From: JAXLQL01 sp046331625
GTDB taxonomy: Bacteria > Acidobacteriota > Terriglobia > Bryobacterales > Bryobacteraceae
DNA: 64,000 nt
Assembly (NCBI GenBank): GCA_046331625.1
Contig: JAXLQL010000018.1
Span: 1 to 64,000 of the forward strand
Direction: 5' to 3'
In this document: positions 12,101 to 19,685 of the stretch, in pieces
Layout: each line of letters starts with the position of its first letter
Position numbering within the stretch: the first letter of the stretch is position 1
Notes under the pieces: model-generated
The model's database searches: none
The model's input: the letters and a program-made list of their open reading frames with translations, nothing else
Told to the model about the DNA's origin: nothing
Made by a program: the position numbers and the translations under genes

Positions 12101-12402
12101 ACGGTGAGATTGATGCCGGTGCGAACAGCGGTCTTGAAACCGGTCTTCTCCACGCGAACCTCGTAGGGCCCCACAGGCAGCGATGAGATCGTGTAGTCGC
12201 CGGCCGCGTTGGTGATGCCATCGCGCGACGCCCCTGTTCCCGCACCTTTTGCGGCGACGGTCGCGTTGGGCACGCCGGCTCCAGTAGCGTCTTTGACGCG
12301 CCCCGAAATGGACGCAGTGACCTGTCCCCACACCGTGGCATGGGCCATGAGCATCGACATTGCGAGTCCAAACAGGTTCCGCCTGATCAAGCGATGTTTC
12401 AT
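9106..12402 (-). CDS. Second Oar-like TonB-dependent receptor
   Basis: Predicted 1098 aa from the ATG at 12402, which is followed by a signal peptide (LIRRNLFGLAMSMLMAHATVWGQ). An N-terminal carboxypeptidase-regulatory domain (ISGRVKDATGAGVPNATV ... YTISSLPVGPYEVRVEKTG), a plug (DLPLNGRSFDNLMALNPGV; NVQTGTYSAEYGKRPGAQ) and an outer-membrane barrel ending QFGLKLIF are all visible. It shares the architecture of the receptor at 4420-7800, but the barrel sequences are clearly different, so the cargo probably differs. The start lies 73 bp after the stop of the Tat-exported PLP enzyme, suggesting one transcript. As with other Oar-type proteins, no separate SusD-like lipoprotein is present nearby. 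Confidence 0.9.
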   Translation of the reverse strand: MKHRLIRRNLFGLAMSMLMAHATVWGQVTASISGRVKDATGAGVPNATVAAKGAGTGASRDGITNAAGDYTISSLPVGPYEVRVEKTGFKTAVRTGINLTVGQAAVVNLQLEVGEVVQQVTVSGDAPIVNTTTSSVTGLVGEREVKDLPLNGRSFDNLMALNPGVINYGLKSANTSTSNGNTFSVSGRRPMDNIVLLNGIEYTGSSQLAITPGGVSGNLLGIDAVREFNVQTGTYSAEYGKRPGAQVSVVTQSGTNSLHGALFEFLRNNALDARSFFAQTTSPPPFRQNQFGGSLGGPLVKNSVFLFGNYEGFRQALTQSSVSVVPDAQARRGLLPNASGVYAPVPNLNPRMLQYMAFWPQPNGPLLLSNGAPSGTALSYNTPQQSIREDFGTMRADYFRKRDSLSAMYTIDGGNSLIPLPDPLFASASKLRMQVASVSETHVFSPRVLNDFRAGFSRAGFNLDSALLASFPPELAFVAGSGPGGIVVSGGVTTTGLSGITSAGPNNAAGVWNRRNLFTYTDHLQANLRAHQITAGVWFQRVRDNENSASRQLGQATFTGLTTFLQGTVSTFQVVPSASTLGWRSLFGAWYVQDNIKLHPNLTFSLGLRHEFTTGWNEVASRASNWITDSDGVLITTPRTGSSAFTKNTAKRLFGPRVALAWDVFGNGKTALRTGFGTYYSLIDDLSFLLNSLPPHNSALTSTGSLSSIVPIVPGTPIPPACGPGVPAPCSTFAPQGVQADAKTPAVQSWNLTIEQQLGPATALSAAYAGSFGYHGLLSIDPNTIPARICSSDAGCLAGGIATAAGSQSRVARGAQYIPVGSRPNPYLGAGFFWFSQANSSYNALQLQVSQRLTRGLQFRANYTWAKNLDMNSSLTGAQAQNQAQMVMDRNDLRRDWGKSALNATSQVSISARYELPFGRGRRWAANATGLGEKLIGGWQLNGIVTLLSGFPVTPLIGANRSGDGDTRNPDRPSLNPAFNSAVLTRSPNQWFNPNAFVVPAAGTYGNLGRGVYEGPGLANADVSLFKNAAVSERLTLQFRAEFFNLTNHANFGTPNATVFTNAGTAAAPNFVSNASAGLITTLTTPPRQIQFGLKLIF

Positions 12403-12475
12403 CCTAAGCTCGTGAGCGATCGAATCGCCATCTGCCAGTCCCATTTTGCGCACGCGCGGGCCGCATCGGCGTCCC

Positions 12476-13669
12476 TCATGCCCGCTGAAAGATCTCACGC
12501 AACCGCGCCAGCACGATCTTGTGCTCGCCCGGCTGCATCATCCATACCGAGATCTTCAATCGCCGGTCTCCGAATCCCGACACGGCGATCGCGGGCTCGC
12601 CTTGCATGAGCTTTCGGGTCACCTCATCGGTTTTCAGGGGACAGGCCTTTTCCGTCCAATTCACCAGCACGTGCGGCACATGATTGGCGATGGGCGGCAC
12701 GTAGCGTTCCGTGGTCAGTCCGTCGAAGCCGACAAGCCCCTCGCGGATTTCAGCCACGCGCGCTTCCAGCTCCTTTTGCTCCTTGTCGTGATCGGCCTTC
12801 AAATAGCGCTCGAGCGCAACCAGCAGTCCGACCATCTCTTCCTTGCCGACCTTCATCCCGCGACCGATGCTCGCGTAGGGATTGAATCCCGGGAGCGCGG
12901 CCGCGATCAGATCTTTGCGCCCCATCAGGATCCCGGAGCACTGCGGTCCGCGAATCGCTTTGCCGCCGGAGAACGCCACCAGATCGAACCCTTCCTTCTG
13001 GTACTGGAAGAGCCGTTCTCTCGGCGTTGCGTCGGAAGCGGCGTCGTTGAACGTGGGCACTCCGCGCCGCTTGCCCACCTCAATCCACTCGTGCCGGGAG
13101 ATCTTCCCTTCCGGCTCCATTTCGTTGTAGAAAAACATCATCGCAGTGCGGTCATTGATGGCCCGCTCGAGTTCTTCCTTGGTCTCCACCCACACAATCT
13201 TGGCGCCCACCAGCATCATCTGCTGTTCATAGCCGCCGCGATGGCTTTTCTGCTGCACGATCTCGTTCTTCATCCCGGTGGTGTCGGGAAGGCGCTTGAG
13301 GTTCTCGCGGTCGCCGCGAGCGACGCACGCCACCGTGCCCATCGTGATGGCGGAAGCGCATCCGCTCGTTACCATCGCCGCCTCGGCGCCGAGCAGTTCG
13401 GCGATCCTGCTGCCCACCTTGGCCTGCAACTCGGTCAACGGTACGAAGCTGCGCGAAGCTTGCTCCATCGCGCGGGCGACCTCGGGATCCATCAGCGATC
13501 CACCCAAATGCGTTACGACGCCGACTCCGTTGATCACCGGCCGAATGCCGAGTTGGGCATATACATCGGAAACCGCACCGGCGGCCGCGGGCGCGCATAG
13601 TGCTCCGGCGGTCGCAGTCGCTACTGTCGTCGCAGCCAGAAATCCACGGCGGCTTGTCTCGCTGTCCAT
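12476..13669 (-). CDS. Tat-exported SelA-like PLP-dependent enzyme
   Basis: Predicted 397 aa. The ATG at 13669 is preceded by a good GGGAGG ribosome site and begins a twin-arginine leader (TSRRGFLAATTV ... APAAAGA). The remainder matches the selenocysteine-synthase-like branch of fold-type I PLP enzymes: INGVGVVTHLGGSLM at the N-terminus, SGCASAITMGTVA for phosphate binding, the NDAAS aspartate (D209), and the Schiff-base lysine K237 in FSGGKAIRGPQ. Relatives act as ammonia-lyases on amino-sugar acids (the DgaE type) or as other C-N/C-S lyases; true SelA is larger and handles tRNA, so that role is unlikely. Export through Tat fits a cofactor loaded in the cytoplasm. It is followed by the second receptor gene. 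Confidence 0.85.
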   Translation of the reverse strand: MDSETSRRGFLAATTVATATAGALCAPAAAGAVSDVYAQLGIRPVINGVGVVTHLGGSLMDPEVARAMEQASRSFVPLTELQAKVGSRIAELLGAEAAMVTSGCASAITMGTVACVARGDRENLKRLPDTTGMKNEIVQQKSHRGGYEQQMMLVGAKIVWVETKEELERAINDRTAMMFFYNEMEPEGKISRHEWIEVGKRRGVPTFNDAASDATPRERLFQYQKEGFDLVAFSGGKAIRGPQCSGILMGRKDLIAAALPGFNPYASIGRGMKVGKEEMVGLLVALERYLKADHDKEQKELEARVAEIREGLVGFDGLTTERYVPPIANHVPHVLVNWTEKACPLKTDEVTRKLMQGEPAIAVSGFGDRRLKISVWMMQPGEHKIVLARLREIFQRA

Positions 13670-13775
13670 GACGCCTCCCGTCTGATGGAGATCAGAATCC
13701 CTCGAGGCGCGGCCGGATCGATCCCTGAACAAGTCACGCCCCCTTCACTCTACGACGCGTGCCGCCCTTTCGCAA

Positions 13776-14216
13776 TCAAGGCCCGTGGGAAGCGGATCGC
13801 GCGGCTCGATTCGATACTTTGGCGGGGTGCAACCGGCTTGCGCACCTGCTTCCTACGCGTTCCCGTTCTACGTGCACCACTTGATTCCGCGCCGCACCAC
13901 TCCCGTCGATCAGTTGCCGGATCGCTGGGCCTGGCCGGTCAGTGCGCGGAATGAGCTTCAGCCGCCAACTCGGCGCGAGCCGCGGTAGTCCGTCCGGCGC
14001 GATCGGTTGCGAGCAATCCGTTTCGACAGACATCCAGGCATCGCGGCCAGGAATAGAAGCGAACGTCCGCATGTGGCTGGCAGCATGTGTGATCTCGATC
14101 TTCGCGTAGATCATCGGGGTCCCGCAAGTCTCGCGGCCCGCGGCGATCCCTTCCGGACCATTGTGGAAGACGTGCGAGCAGTAGTAGCCGGCCTCACCGC
14201 GGAACCGGCATTTCAA
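13776..14216 (-). pseudogene. Remnant of an acetoacetate-decarboxylase-like gene
   Basis: The minus-strand frame has family-like segments in order: GYYCSHVFHNGPEGIAAGRETCGTP, resembling the ADC pattern with its GRE(I/L)(Y/W)G(F/Y)P motif; then YAKIEI; then WRLKLIPRTDRPGPAIRQLID, resembling the later LKYIP..DG.PA..QL stretch. No proper start is present (only a TTG at 14216), the N-terminal third and the C-terminus are missing, and the tail is arginine-rich nonsense. The catalytic lysine of acetoacetate decarboxylase cannot be located. A decayed ADC-family gene is the best reading, but it rests on motif recall and could be refuted by a profile search. Nothing else is seen between 13670 and 14335. 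Confidence 0.45.
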
Positions 14217-14335
14217 CCGGTGTCGTCATGACGTTGCCCAACCGGCGTTAGCACGGCGGAGACCGTCGTACCGCCACAGCGCATACAGATCGCGTCGCCT
14301 TCGCGAGGATCATCGAGAGCGCGTGCCGCGCGAGG

Positions 14336-15160
14336 TCAATGAGTCAGATCGTATACGAAGTAGTTCATTGCCACCCGGTAGGCGAGACTCGCCATTTTCT
14401 CCGGATAGCGCGGATCATCCGACCACTCCCAAGCGTCTCCCAAATCCATGTTGTGACAGATCGCGACGACGATGCGGCCCGAGTCGTCATAAATTGCCCG
14501 CCAATGTTCGGGCCTTCCGCTCTCGTCTTTCTCGTACGTCCGGCCACTCGACACATACTGGGCGCCGGGGACCTGGAATCGCTCATCAAGATCGTAGACC
14601 GTGTGGAACACGGGGTCGTTGCGCGGGATATCAACCACCAGGCGTCCTGGAAAGACGCGGTGCAGGCTTTCCATGAAGGTTCGCCATTCCTGATTGGCGT
14701 GGAAATCGTCGACCATGAGGAATCCACCTCGGTTGATGAACTCCCGCAACTGTCCGGCTTGCCGCTCGTCAAGCACCCAGTGCCCGGCCTCCACCGCATA
14801 CACCATCGGCCAGTTGTAGATGTCGTCGCTGCCGTCCAGTTCCACCACTTGTTCCACCGAGCGTGCGTCGATCCTGGTCAACCTTCGCACGCCTTGCAGC
14901 AAGTGCCGGTCTGAGCGCGGATAATCCATGGTCCAGTAGCCAGGGAAATCAGGAAAGGCCGCGTGGCTGGGATACCCCGTGACATCCGGGTAGCGCAGCC
15001 GCGCCCGGGTCCATTCGTGCGGTGTGTTGTAGTCCGGCGGGAGCGACAGCCCATCGTACTCGATCGCCGGCCACTCCCGGAAGGGCCTCTGTGCCTCGAG
15101 CAAGCAGGACAGGCCCAGCACGATACAGCCGGCGGAGAGGGCGACGCTCGATAAGCGCAT
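14336..15160 (-). CDS. DUF4159-domain secreted protein
   Basis: Predicted 274 aa with a signal peptide (VALSAGCIVLGLSCLLEA). The DUF4159 pattern is visible: an early WTRARLRYPD segment, YWTMDYPRSDRHLLQGVRRLT, then NWPMVYAVEAGHW, LREFINRGGFLMVDDFH, and a C-terminal YPEKMASLAYRVAMNYFVYDLTH. These proteins resemble the Rossmann-like glutamine-amidotransferase fold and are common as exported proteins in Acidobacteria and Planctomycetes; their function is not established. The gene is upstream of, and divergent from, the CoA-transferase at 15353, with a ~190-bp gap holding both promoters. Confidence 0.8.
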   Translation of the reverse strand: MRLSSVALSAGCIVLGLSCLLEAQRPFREWPAIEYDGLSLPPDYNTPHEWTRARLRYPDVTGYPSHAAFPDFPGYWTMDYPRSDRHLLQGVRRLTRIDARSVEQVVELDGSDDIYNWPMVYAVEAGHWVLDERQAGQLREFINRGGFLMVDDFHANQEWRTFMESLHRVFPGRLVVDIPRNDPVFHTVYDLDERFQVPGAQYVSSGRTYEKDESGRPEHWRAIYDDSGRIVVAICHNMDLGDAWEWSDDPRYPEKMASLAYRVAMNYFVYDLTH

Positions 15161-15340
15161 GAGGACCGCGGGTATTTTAGCTCGAGTCTTTCCGGACCTA
15201 CTGGGGTTCGACGCGGCTCCCGAGACGATGGTTACCGTCGAAGATCATCTGGGAATGGCAGCCGGAACCACGCGTCGGGCGGGTCACTCCGCCGAACGCC
15301 GCCGTCAATGCTCGATCGCGCATGCGCTTTGGCGGCACCT

Positions 15341-15346
15341 GATAAT
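15341..15346 (+). promoter_or_regulatory. Candidate -10 element (GATAAT) just upstream of the CoA-transferase start
   Basis: GATAAT ends 6 nt before the ATG at 15353. If used, transcription would begin at or very near the start codon, giving a leaderless mRNA. No Shine-Dalgarno is present. The -35 region is not convincing. Confidence 0.35.
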
Positions 15347-15352
15347 AGATGG

Positions 15353-16495
15353 ATGCCGGCTCCTCTCGAGGGCATCCTCGTTCTCGATTTCACCCGCGCT
15401 GTTGCGGGCCCTTACTGCACGTTGCTGTTGGCCGACCTTGGGGCCCGCGTGATCAAGGTGGAAGAGCCGGGTTCCGGCGACGAGACCCGGAAGTGGGGTC
15501 CGCCGTTCGTGGGTCCGGCGAGCGCCTACTACTTGTCGATGAACCGCAACAAACAGAGCATTGTCGCGGACCTCAAGTCCGAAGCCGGACGCAAGCTGGT
15601 TCGTGCGATCGCGGCGAAAGCCGACGTAGTGATCGAGAACTTCCGGCCAGGGGTGATCGAGCGGCTCGGGTTCGGATACGCGGATTTGGCGCGCACCAAT
15701 CCCGGGATTGTGTACGCATCGGTGTCTGGCTTCGGGCAGACCGGCCCCGACCGGTTGAAGAGCGGCTATGACCTGATCGTGCAGGCGATGAGTGGGTCCA
15801 TGTACACGAGCGCATCGGCAGAGCAGAAGGCAGTAAAGGTGAGCTATCCGGTGTGCGATCTCTTCACGGCAATGTTCGCCGGGCAGGCCATTCTGGCGGC
15901 TCTGGTGGGGCGAAACAAAACCGGGCAAGGGCGTTTTATTGAGGTGGCGCTACTCGAAAGCGTGTTGTGCGCGATGAGCGCGCTCGCCTCGGGCGTGCTC
16001 GCCACGGGCCAGGAGCCGGTGCGCGTGGGAACGGCGCAGCATCACATCGTTCCGTATCAACTTTTCGACTGTGCGGATCAGCCGATCATGTGCGGTTCTC
16101 CGAATGACCGGCTGTGGCGCAAGTTCTGCGAAGTGCTGGGGCATCCGGAGTGGCCCGAGGATCCGCGCTTTGCCGACAATCCTTCGCGCGTGCATCATCG
16201 CGATGTGCTGGTGCCGATGATCCAGCAGGTGCTGCTGACGGCGACCGCGGCCGAGTGGGTGGAGCGCATGGAGAAGTTCGATATTCCCTGCGGCCCGGTG
16301 TTGTCGCTGTCGCAAGCGCTCGAGCATCGGCAGGTGAAGGCTCGCGGCGTTGTGGTGGAAGGTCACGACGAGAAGCTCGGGTCAGTGCGGTGGGTGGGAA
16401 ATCCGATGCGGATGGAAGGTTACGAACCGCCGCGGCGCGTGGCTCCGGAGTTGGGCGCGGATACGGCTGCGGTGGAGAAGGAATTCCTGGGATGA
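15353..16495 (+). CDS. CaiB/BaiF family III CoA-transferase
   Basis: Predicted 380 aa. The ATG at 15353 begins the typical MPAPLEGILVLDFTRAVAGPYCTLLLADLGA... N-terminus; a longer upstream frame adds nothing homologous. Family marks include ADLGARVIKVEEPGSGD, NRNKQSIVADLKS, VVIENFRPGVIERLG, and SGYDLIVQAMSG, whose Asp is the expected catalytic nucleophile of formyl-CoA:oxalate CoA-transferase-type enzymes. The expected reaction is CoA exchange between two carboxylic acids via an aspartyl-CoA thioester; the acids cannot be named. Its stop overlaps the start of the LysE gene (ATGA), so the two are translationally coupled and begin a long plus-strand gene run. Confidence 0.92.
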   Translation: MPAPLEGILVLDFTRAVAGPYCTLLLADLGARVIKVEEPGSGDETRKWGPPFVGPASAYYLSMNRNKQSIVADLKSEAGRKLVRAIAAKADVVIENFRPGVIERLGFGYADLARTNPGIVYASVSGFGQTGPDRLKSGYDLIVQAMSGSMYTSASAEQKAVKVSYPVCDLFTAMFAGQAILAALVGRNKTGQGRFIEVALLESVLCAMSALASGVLATGQEPVRVGTAQHHIVPYQLFDCADQPIMCGSPNDRLWRKFCEVLGHPEWPEDPRFADNPSRVHHRDVLVPMIQQVLLTATAAEWVERMEKFDIPCGPVLSLSQALEHRQVKARGVVVEGHDEKLGSVRWVGNPMRMEGYEPPRRVAPELGADTAAVEKEFLG

Positions 16496-17100
16496 TTGAC
16501 GGGCAAGTGCTCGCGTACACGGCGATGGCAGCGGTGTTGACGCTGATTCCCGGCGCGGACACGATGCTCGTGGTACGGAGCGTGCTCGCGCGAGGAGCGG
16601 TGGCGGGTATGCTCACCACGCTTGGAATCTGCGCGGGATGCCTGGTGCAAGGGACGCTTTCGGCGTTCGGACTCTCGGCTGTGTTGACGCGGTCGGCGGC
16701 GATGTTCGAAGGCGTGAAGTTGGCTGGCGCGGTGTATCTGATGTACCTCGGCGTGCAGTCATTGCGGGCGGCGCGCAACGCGGCGTCATTCGAAGTAGGC
16801 TCGTCGCGCGGGCGTTCGTTCGCCGAAGGGCTCACCACGAATCTGCTCAATCCGAAAGTGTCGCTCTTCTATCTGGCGGTGTTGCCGCAGTTCCTTTCGC
16901 CGAGCGATGGATTCGGCAAGGCGCTGCTGTTGGCGGCGATTCACGCGGTGCTGGGCTTGCTGTGGTTGTCGGCGGTGTCGGTGTTCCTGGGAAGGTTGCG
17001 GTCGTGGTTGTTGCGTCCGAGGTTGCGGCAGTGGCTCGAAGGTGTGACCGGTGCGATGATGATCGGACTGGGCGTTCGATTGGCATTCTCGAGGAGGTAG
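16492..17100 (+). CDS. LysE/RhtB-family amino-acid exporter
   Basis: Predicted 202 aa inner-membrane protein with about six hydrophobic segments. The family N-terminal signature is clear: LTLIPGADTMLVVRSVLARGAVAGMLTTLG, and later GLTTNLLNPKVSLFYLAVLPQF. Known relatives export lysine, arginine, homoserine, threonine or other small amphiphiles. The ATG overlaps the preceding stop by 4 nt and the gene ends 2 nt before the P1 peptidase start. Together with that peptidase, export of an amino acid or amino amide released from peptides is plausible but unproven. Confidence 0.9.
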   Translation: MIDGQVLAYTAMAAVLTLIPGADTMLVVRSVLARGAVAGMLTTLGICAGCLVQGTLSAFGLSAVLTRSAAMFEGVKLAGAVYLMYLGVQSLRAARNAASFEVGSSRGRSFAEGLTTNLLNPKVSLFYLAVLPQFLSPSDGFGKALLLAAIHAVLGLLWLSAVSVFLGRLRSWLLRPRLRQWLEGVTGAMMIGLGVRLAFSRR

Positions 17101-17102
17101 CG

Positions 17103-18200
17103 ATGCATTGGTTCCTGGTGTTCGTCTCGGCAGCGGTATTGAGTGCGCAGCCTCGTGCGCGCGATCTGGGTGTTCCATTCGATGGCCGGCCAGGAGCGCT
17201 TGATGCGATCACCGATGTCGCTGGAGTCGAAGTGGGCCATGAGACGCTGATCCGCGGAGAAGGCAAGAGCGCGGTGCGCACGGGCGTGACTGCCGTGCTG
17301 CCGCGCGGCCGCAACTTCGCGGATGCGGTGTTCGGCGGATGGTTCTCGTTGAATGGCAACGGCGAGATGACGGGCACGGCATGGCTCGAGGAGTCGGGAT
17401 TTCTCGAGGGTCCGGTGATGATCACGAATACGCACAGCGTGGGCGTGGTGCGCGATGCTGTGATCCAGTGGGGCGTGCAACAAGGCAAGGCGGGCTTGCA
17501 GGCGTTCTGGCTCCCGATGGTGGCCGAGACGTTCGATGGGTATTTGAACGACATCAACGGATTCCATGTGAAGCCAGAGCATGCCTTCGCGGCGATCGAC
17601 AATGCGCGCGGCGGCAAGGTGACGGAAGGGAGTGTCGGTGGCGGCACGGGGATGATTTGCCATGAGTTCAAGGGCGGCATCGGAACCGCGTCGCGGATAG
17701 CCGGCGGATATACGGTGGGCGTGCTGGTGCAGTGCAACTACGGGCTCCGCGGGCAGCTTCGTGTCGCTGGTGTTCCCGTGGGTGCGGAGCTGATGGAGGG
17801 CACGTTTCGCCAGCAGGAGCAAGGCTCGATCATCATCGTGGTGGCGACCGATGCCCCGCTGGTGGCGCATCAGTTGAAGCGGTTGGCCCGGCGCGCGGCG
17901 ATGGGGCTGGCGCGCAACGGGAGCACGTCTGGCAATGGGAGCGGCGATTTGTTCGTGGCGTTCTCGACGGCAAACGCGGGTGCGGCTGCGGGTGGGGGAG
18001 TGCGAAAGCTCGACATGCTGGCGAACGACAAAATGAATCCGCTGTTCAGCGCAACGATCCAGGCGACCGAGGAAGCGATCATCAATGCGATGGTGGCGGC
18101 GGATACGATGACCGGGTATGACGGGCATCGCGTGGTCCGGTTGCCGCATGACGGTTTGCGGACGGCGCTCGAGAAGTACGGCCGCTTGGCGGAGCGGTGA
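17103..18200 (+). CDS. P1-family (DmpA/BapA-like) self-processing aminopeptidase, secreted
   Basis: Predicted 365 aa with a signal peptide (MHWFLVFVSAAVLSAQ). It matches the DmpA/BapA Ntn-like fold: RARDLGVPFDGRPGALDAITDVAGVEVGH at the mature N-terminus, a GSVGGGTGMICHEFKGGIGTASR loop, and GNGSGDLFVAFSTAN. In this family the precursor cleaves itself just before the Ser of GSGD (here S280), which then becomes the N-terminal nucleophile of the beta chain. Known members remove D-amino acids or beta-amino acids from peptides and amides. Export suggests scavenging of non-proteinogenic or cell-wall peptides. It is 2 nt downstream of the LysE gene. Confidence 0.9.
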   Translation: MHWFLVFVSAAVLSAQPRARDLGVPFDGRPGALDAITDVAGVEVGHETLIRGEGKSAVRTGVTAVLPRGRNFADAVFGGWFSLNGNGEMTGTAWLEESGFLEGPVMITNTHSVGVVRDAVIQWGVQQGKAGLQAFWLPMVAETFDGYLNDINGFHVKPEHAFAAIDNARGGKVTEGSVGGGTGMICHEFKGGIGTASRIAGGYTVGVLVQCNYGLRGQLRVAGVPVGAELMEGTFRQQEQGSIIIVVATDAPLVAHQLKRLARRAAMGLARNGSTSGNGSGDLFVAFSTANAGAAAGGGVRKLDMLANDKMNPLFSATIQATEEAIINAMVAADTMTGYDGHRVVRLPHDGLRTALEKYGRLAER

Positions 18201-18232
18201 CCTGGCGAAAGGGCCGTGCGGCCGGGTTCGAC

Positions 18233-18238
18233 TATAAT
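18233..18238 (+). promoter_or_regulatory. Candidate -10 element (TATAAT) for xdhC
   Basis: A consensus TATAAT ends 8 nt before the ATG at 18247, in a 46-bp gap in an otherwise closely packed gene run. The spacing would place the transcript start at the ATG, giving a leaderless message. The -35 region is poor, and no Shine-Dalgarno is visible. Confidence 0.45.
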
Positions 18239-18246
18239 TTCATCGA

Positions 18247-19083
18247 ATGGACATTTTCGACGAGATTGTTTCGCTTCGCCGGAAGGGTCAGAAGTGCGCG
18301 CTCGCGACGATCGTGCAGGTGAACGGCTCGATTCCGAGCTATGAGAGCGCGAAGTTGCTGGTGCGCGAAGACGGTTCGATGATCGGGACCGTCGGCGGCG
18401 GATGCGTGGAAGCCGAAGTGTGGAATGCCGCGCGCGAGGTGATCGAGAACGAGCAACCACGGCACCTGACGTTCTCGCTCGGTCAGGACGCTGCCTACGA
18501 CAACGGCCTGATCTGCGGAGGACAGTTGAACGTTTTCGTGGAACCGATCATTCCGCAGCCGCGCGCGTTCATTTTCGGAGCGGGACACATTTCGAAGAGT
18601 CTTTCGAAGGTCGCGACGCTGGCGGGCTTCGGCACGGTAGTGGTGGATGACCGCGAGCAGTTCGCCAATCGCGAACGCTTTCCTGAAGCCGAAGAGGTAC
18701 ACGCGGGCGAGTACGAATCGGTGTTTCCGAAGCTCGAAGTGAACTCGTCGAGCTATCTGATCATCGTGACGCGCGGGCATCGCGACGACATGCGGGTGCT
18801 CGAATGGGCCATCGGTACGCCGGCGCGCTACGTATCGATGATCGGTAGTAAGCGTAAGGTGCTGGGCGTGATGAAAGAGTTGGTCAAGAACGGCACGCCG
18901 CGCGAAGCGTTTGACCGGTTGCATGCGCCGATGGGTCTCGAGATCGGCGCGATCAGTCCCGAGGAAATCGCGATTTCGGTAGTGGCGGAGATGATCGCCG
19001 TGCGCCGCAATGCGGGCTCAGACTGGCGGTCGATCGCGAAATCGATCTACGTGAATCCGGCGCACCGGACCGTTTTGAAGTGA
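18247..19083 (+). CDS. XdhC/CoxI-family molybdoenzyme maturation protein
   Basis: Predicted 278 aa, both family domains present: the N-terminal XdhC/CoxI part (CALATIVQVNGSIPSYESAKLLVREDGSMIGTVGGGCVE, then DNGLICGGQLNVFVEP) and the C-terminal Rossmann part (RAFIFGAGHISKSL ... VVVDDREQFANRERFP ... ITRGHRDDMRVLEWAI; SMIGSKRK). XdhC binds molybdenum cofactor, protects it during sulphuration and hands it to xanthine-dehydrogenase-type enzymes. The next gene encodes a MobA-like nucleotidyltransferase, the usual partner that would make the cytidylated cofactor. No molybdenum hydroxylase subunits lie in the window, so the client must be elsewhere. Confidence 0.92.
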   Translation: MDIFDEIVSLRRKGQKCALATIVQVNGSIPSYESAKLLVREDGSMIGTVGGGCVEAEVWNAAREVIENEQPRHLTFSLGQDAAYDNGLICGGQLNVFVEPIIPQPRAFIFGAGHISKSLSKVATLAGFGTVVVDDREQFANRERFPEAEEVHAGEYESVFPKLEVNSSSYLIIVTRGHRDDMRVLEWAIGTPARYVSMIGSKRKVLGVMKELVKNGTPREAFDRLHAPMGLEIGAISPEEIAISVVAEMIAVRRNAGSDWRSIAKSIYVNPAHRTVLK

Positions 19084-19685
19084 GCCATCACGCACGCTTG
19101 GGTGCGATCATTCTGGCGGCTGGAGCTTCCAGCCGGATGGGGCGGGTGAAGGCATTGTTGCAGTTGGCGGGCGAGACTTTCATTGACCGCTTGATTCGGG
19201 TGTTCGGCACGCGGTGTGATCCGGTGATCGTGGTGGCAGGGCATCACGCGCTCCAGATCGCGGACGGGTCGGCGCGGGCGCTCGAGGCACGGTGGGTGCT
19301 GAACCCGAGGCCCGATCGCGGGCAGTTCTCTTCGCTACAGTGTGGCGTTCGCACGCTGCCTGACACGATCGATGGATTTTGTTTTTGCCCGGTGGATGTT
19401 CCGGCTTTCGCCGAGTCCACACTCGATGCGCTGATCGCGGCCTTCGAAGCAAGCGATGCAGCCGTGTACCGTCCACGCCATGGGGAGCGCCGAGGGCATC
19501 CGGTGGTGGTGCGCCGCGCGGTAATCGAGGCGATGCTCACGGCTCCGGCCGAATCTTCGGCGAAGGAAGTGCTCGCCGCGCACGCGGGCGCGGAAATCGT
19601 AGTAGACGATCCGGCGGTCCTCTTCGACGTGGACGAACCGGGCGACTACCGGCAACTTGTTTCCATGCGGCCCGGCGATGTCTGA
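19080..19685 (+). CDS. MobA-like nucleotidyltransferase (probable molybdenum cofactor cytidylyltransferase)
   Basis: Predicted 201 aa. The GTG at 19080 overlaps the xdhC stop codon (GTGA), indicating coupled translation. The nucleotide-binding signature IILAAGASSRMGRVKALL is near the N-terminus, with FCFCPVDVPAF as the metal-binding Asp motif and GHPVVVRR further on; the last strand DVDEPGDY is typical of the MocA/MobA group. With xdhC upstream, the likely job is transfer of CMP to molybdopterin for hydroxylase-type enzymes; GMP transfer cannot be excluded from sequence alone. Confidence 0.88.
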   Translation: MSHHARLGAIILAAGASSRMGRVKALLQLAGETFIDRLIRVFGTRCDPVIVVAGHHALQIADGSARALEARWVLNPRPDRGQFSSLQCGVRTLPDTIDGFCFCPVDVPAFAESTLDALIAAFEASDAAVYRPRHGERRGHPVVVRRAVIEAMLTAPAESSAKEVLAAHAGAEIVVDDPAVLFDVDEPGDYRQLVSMRPGDV

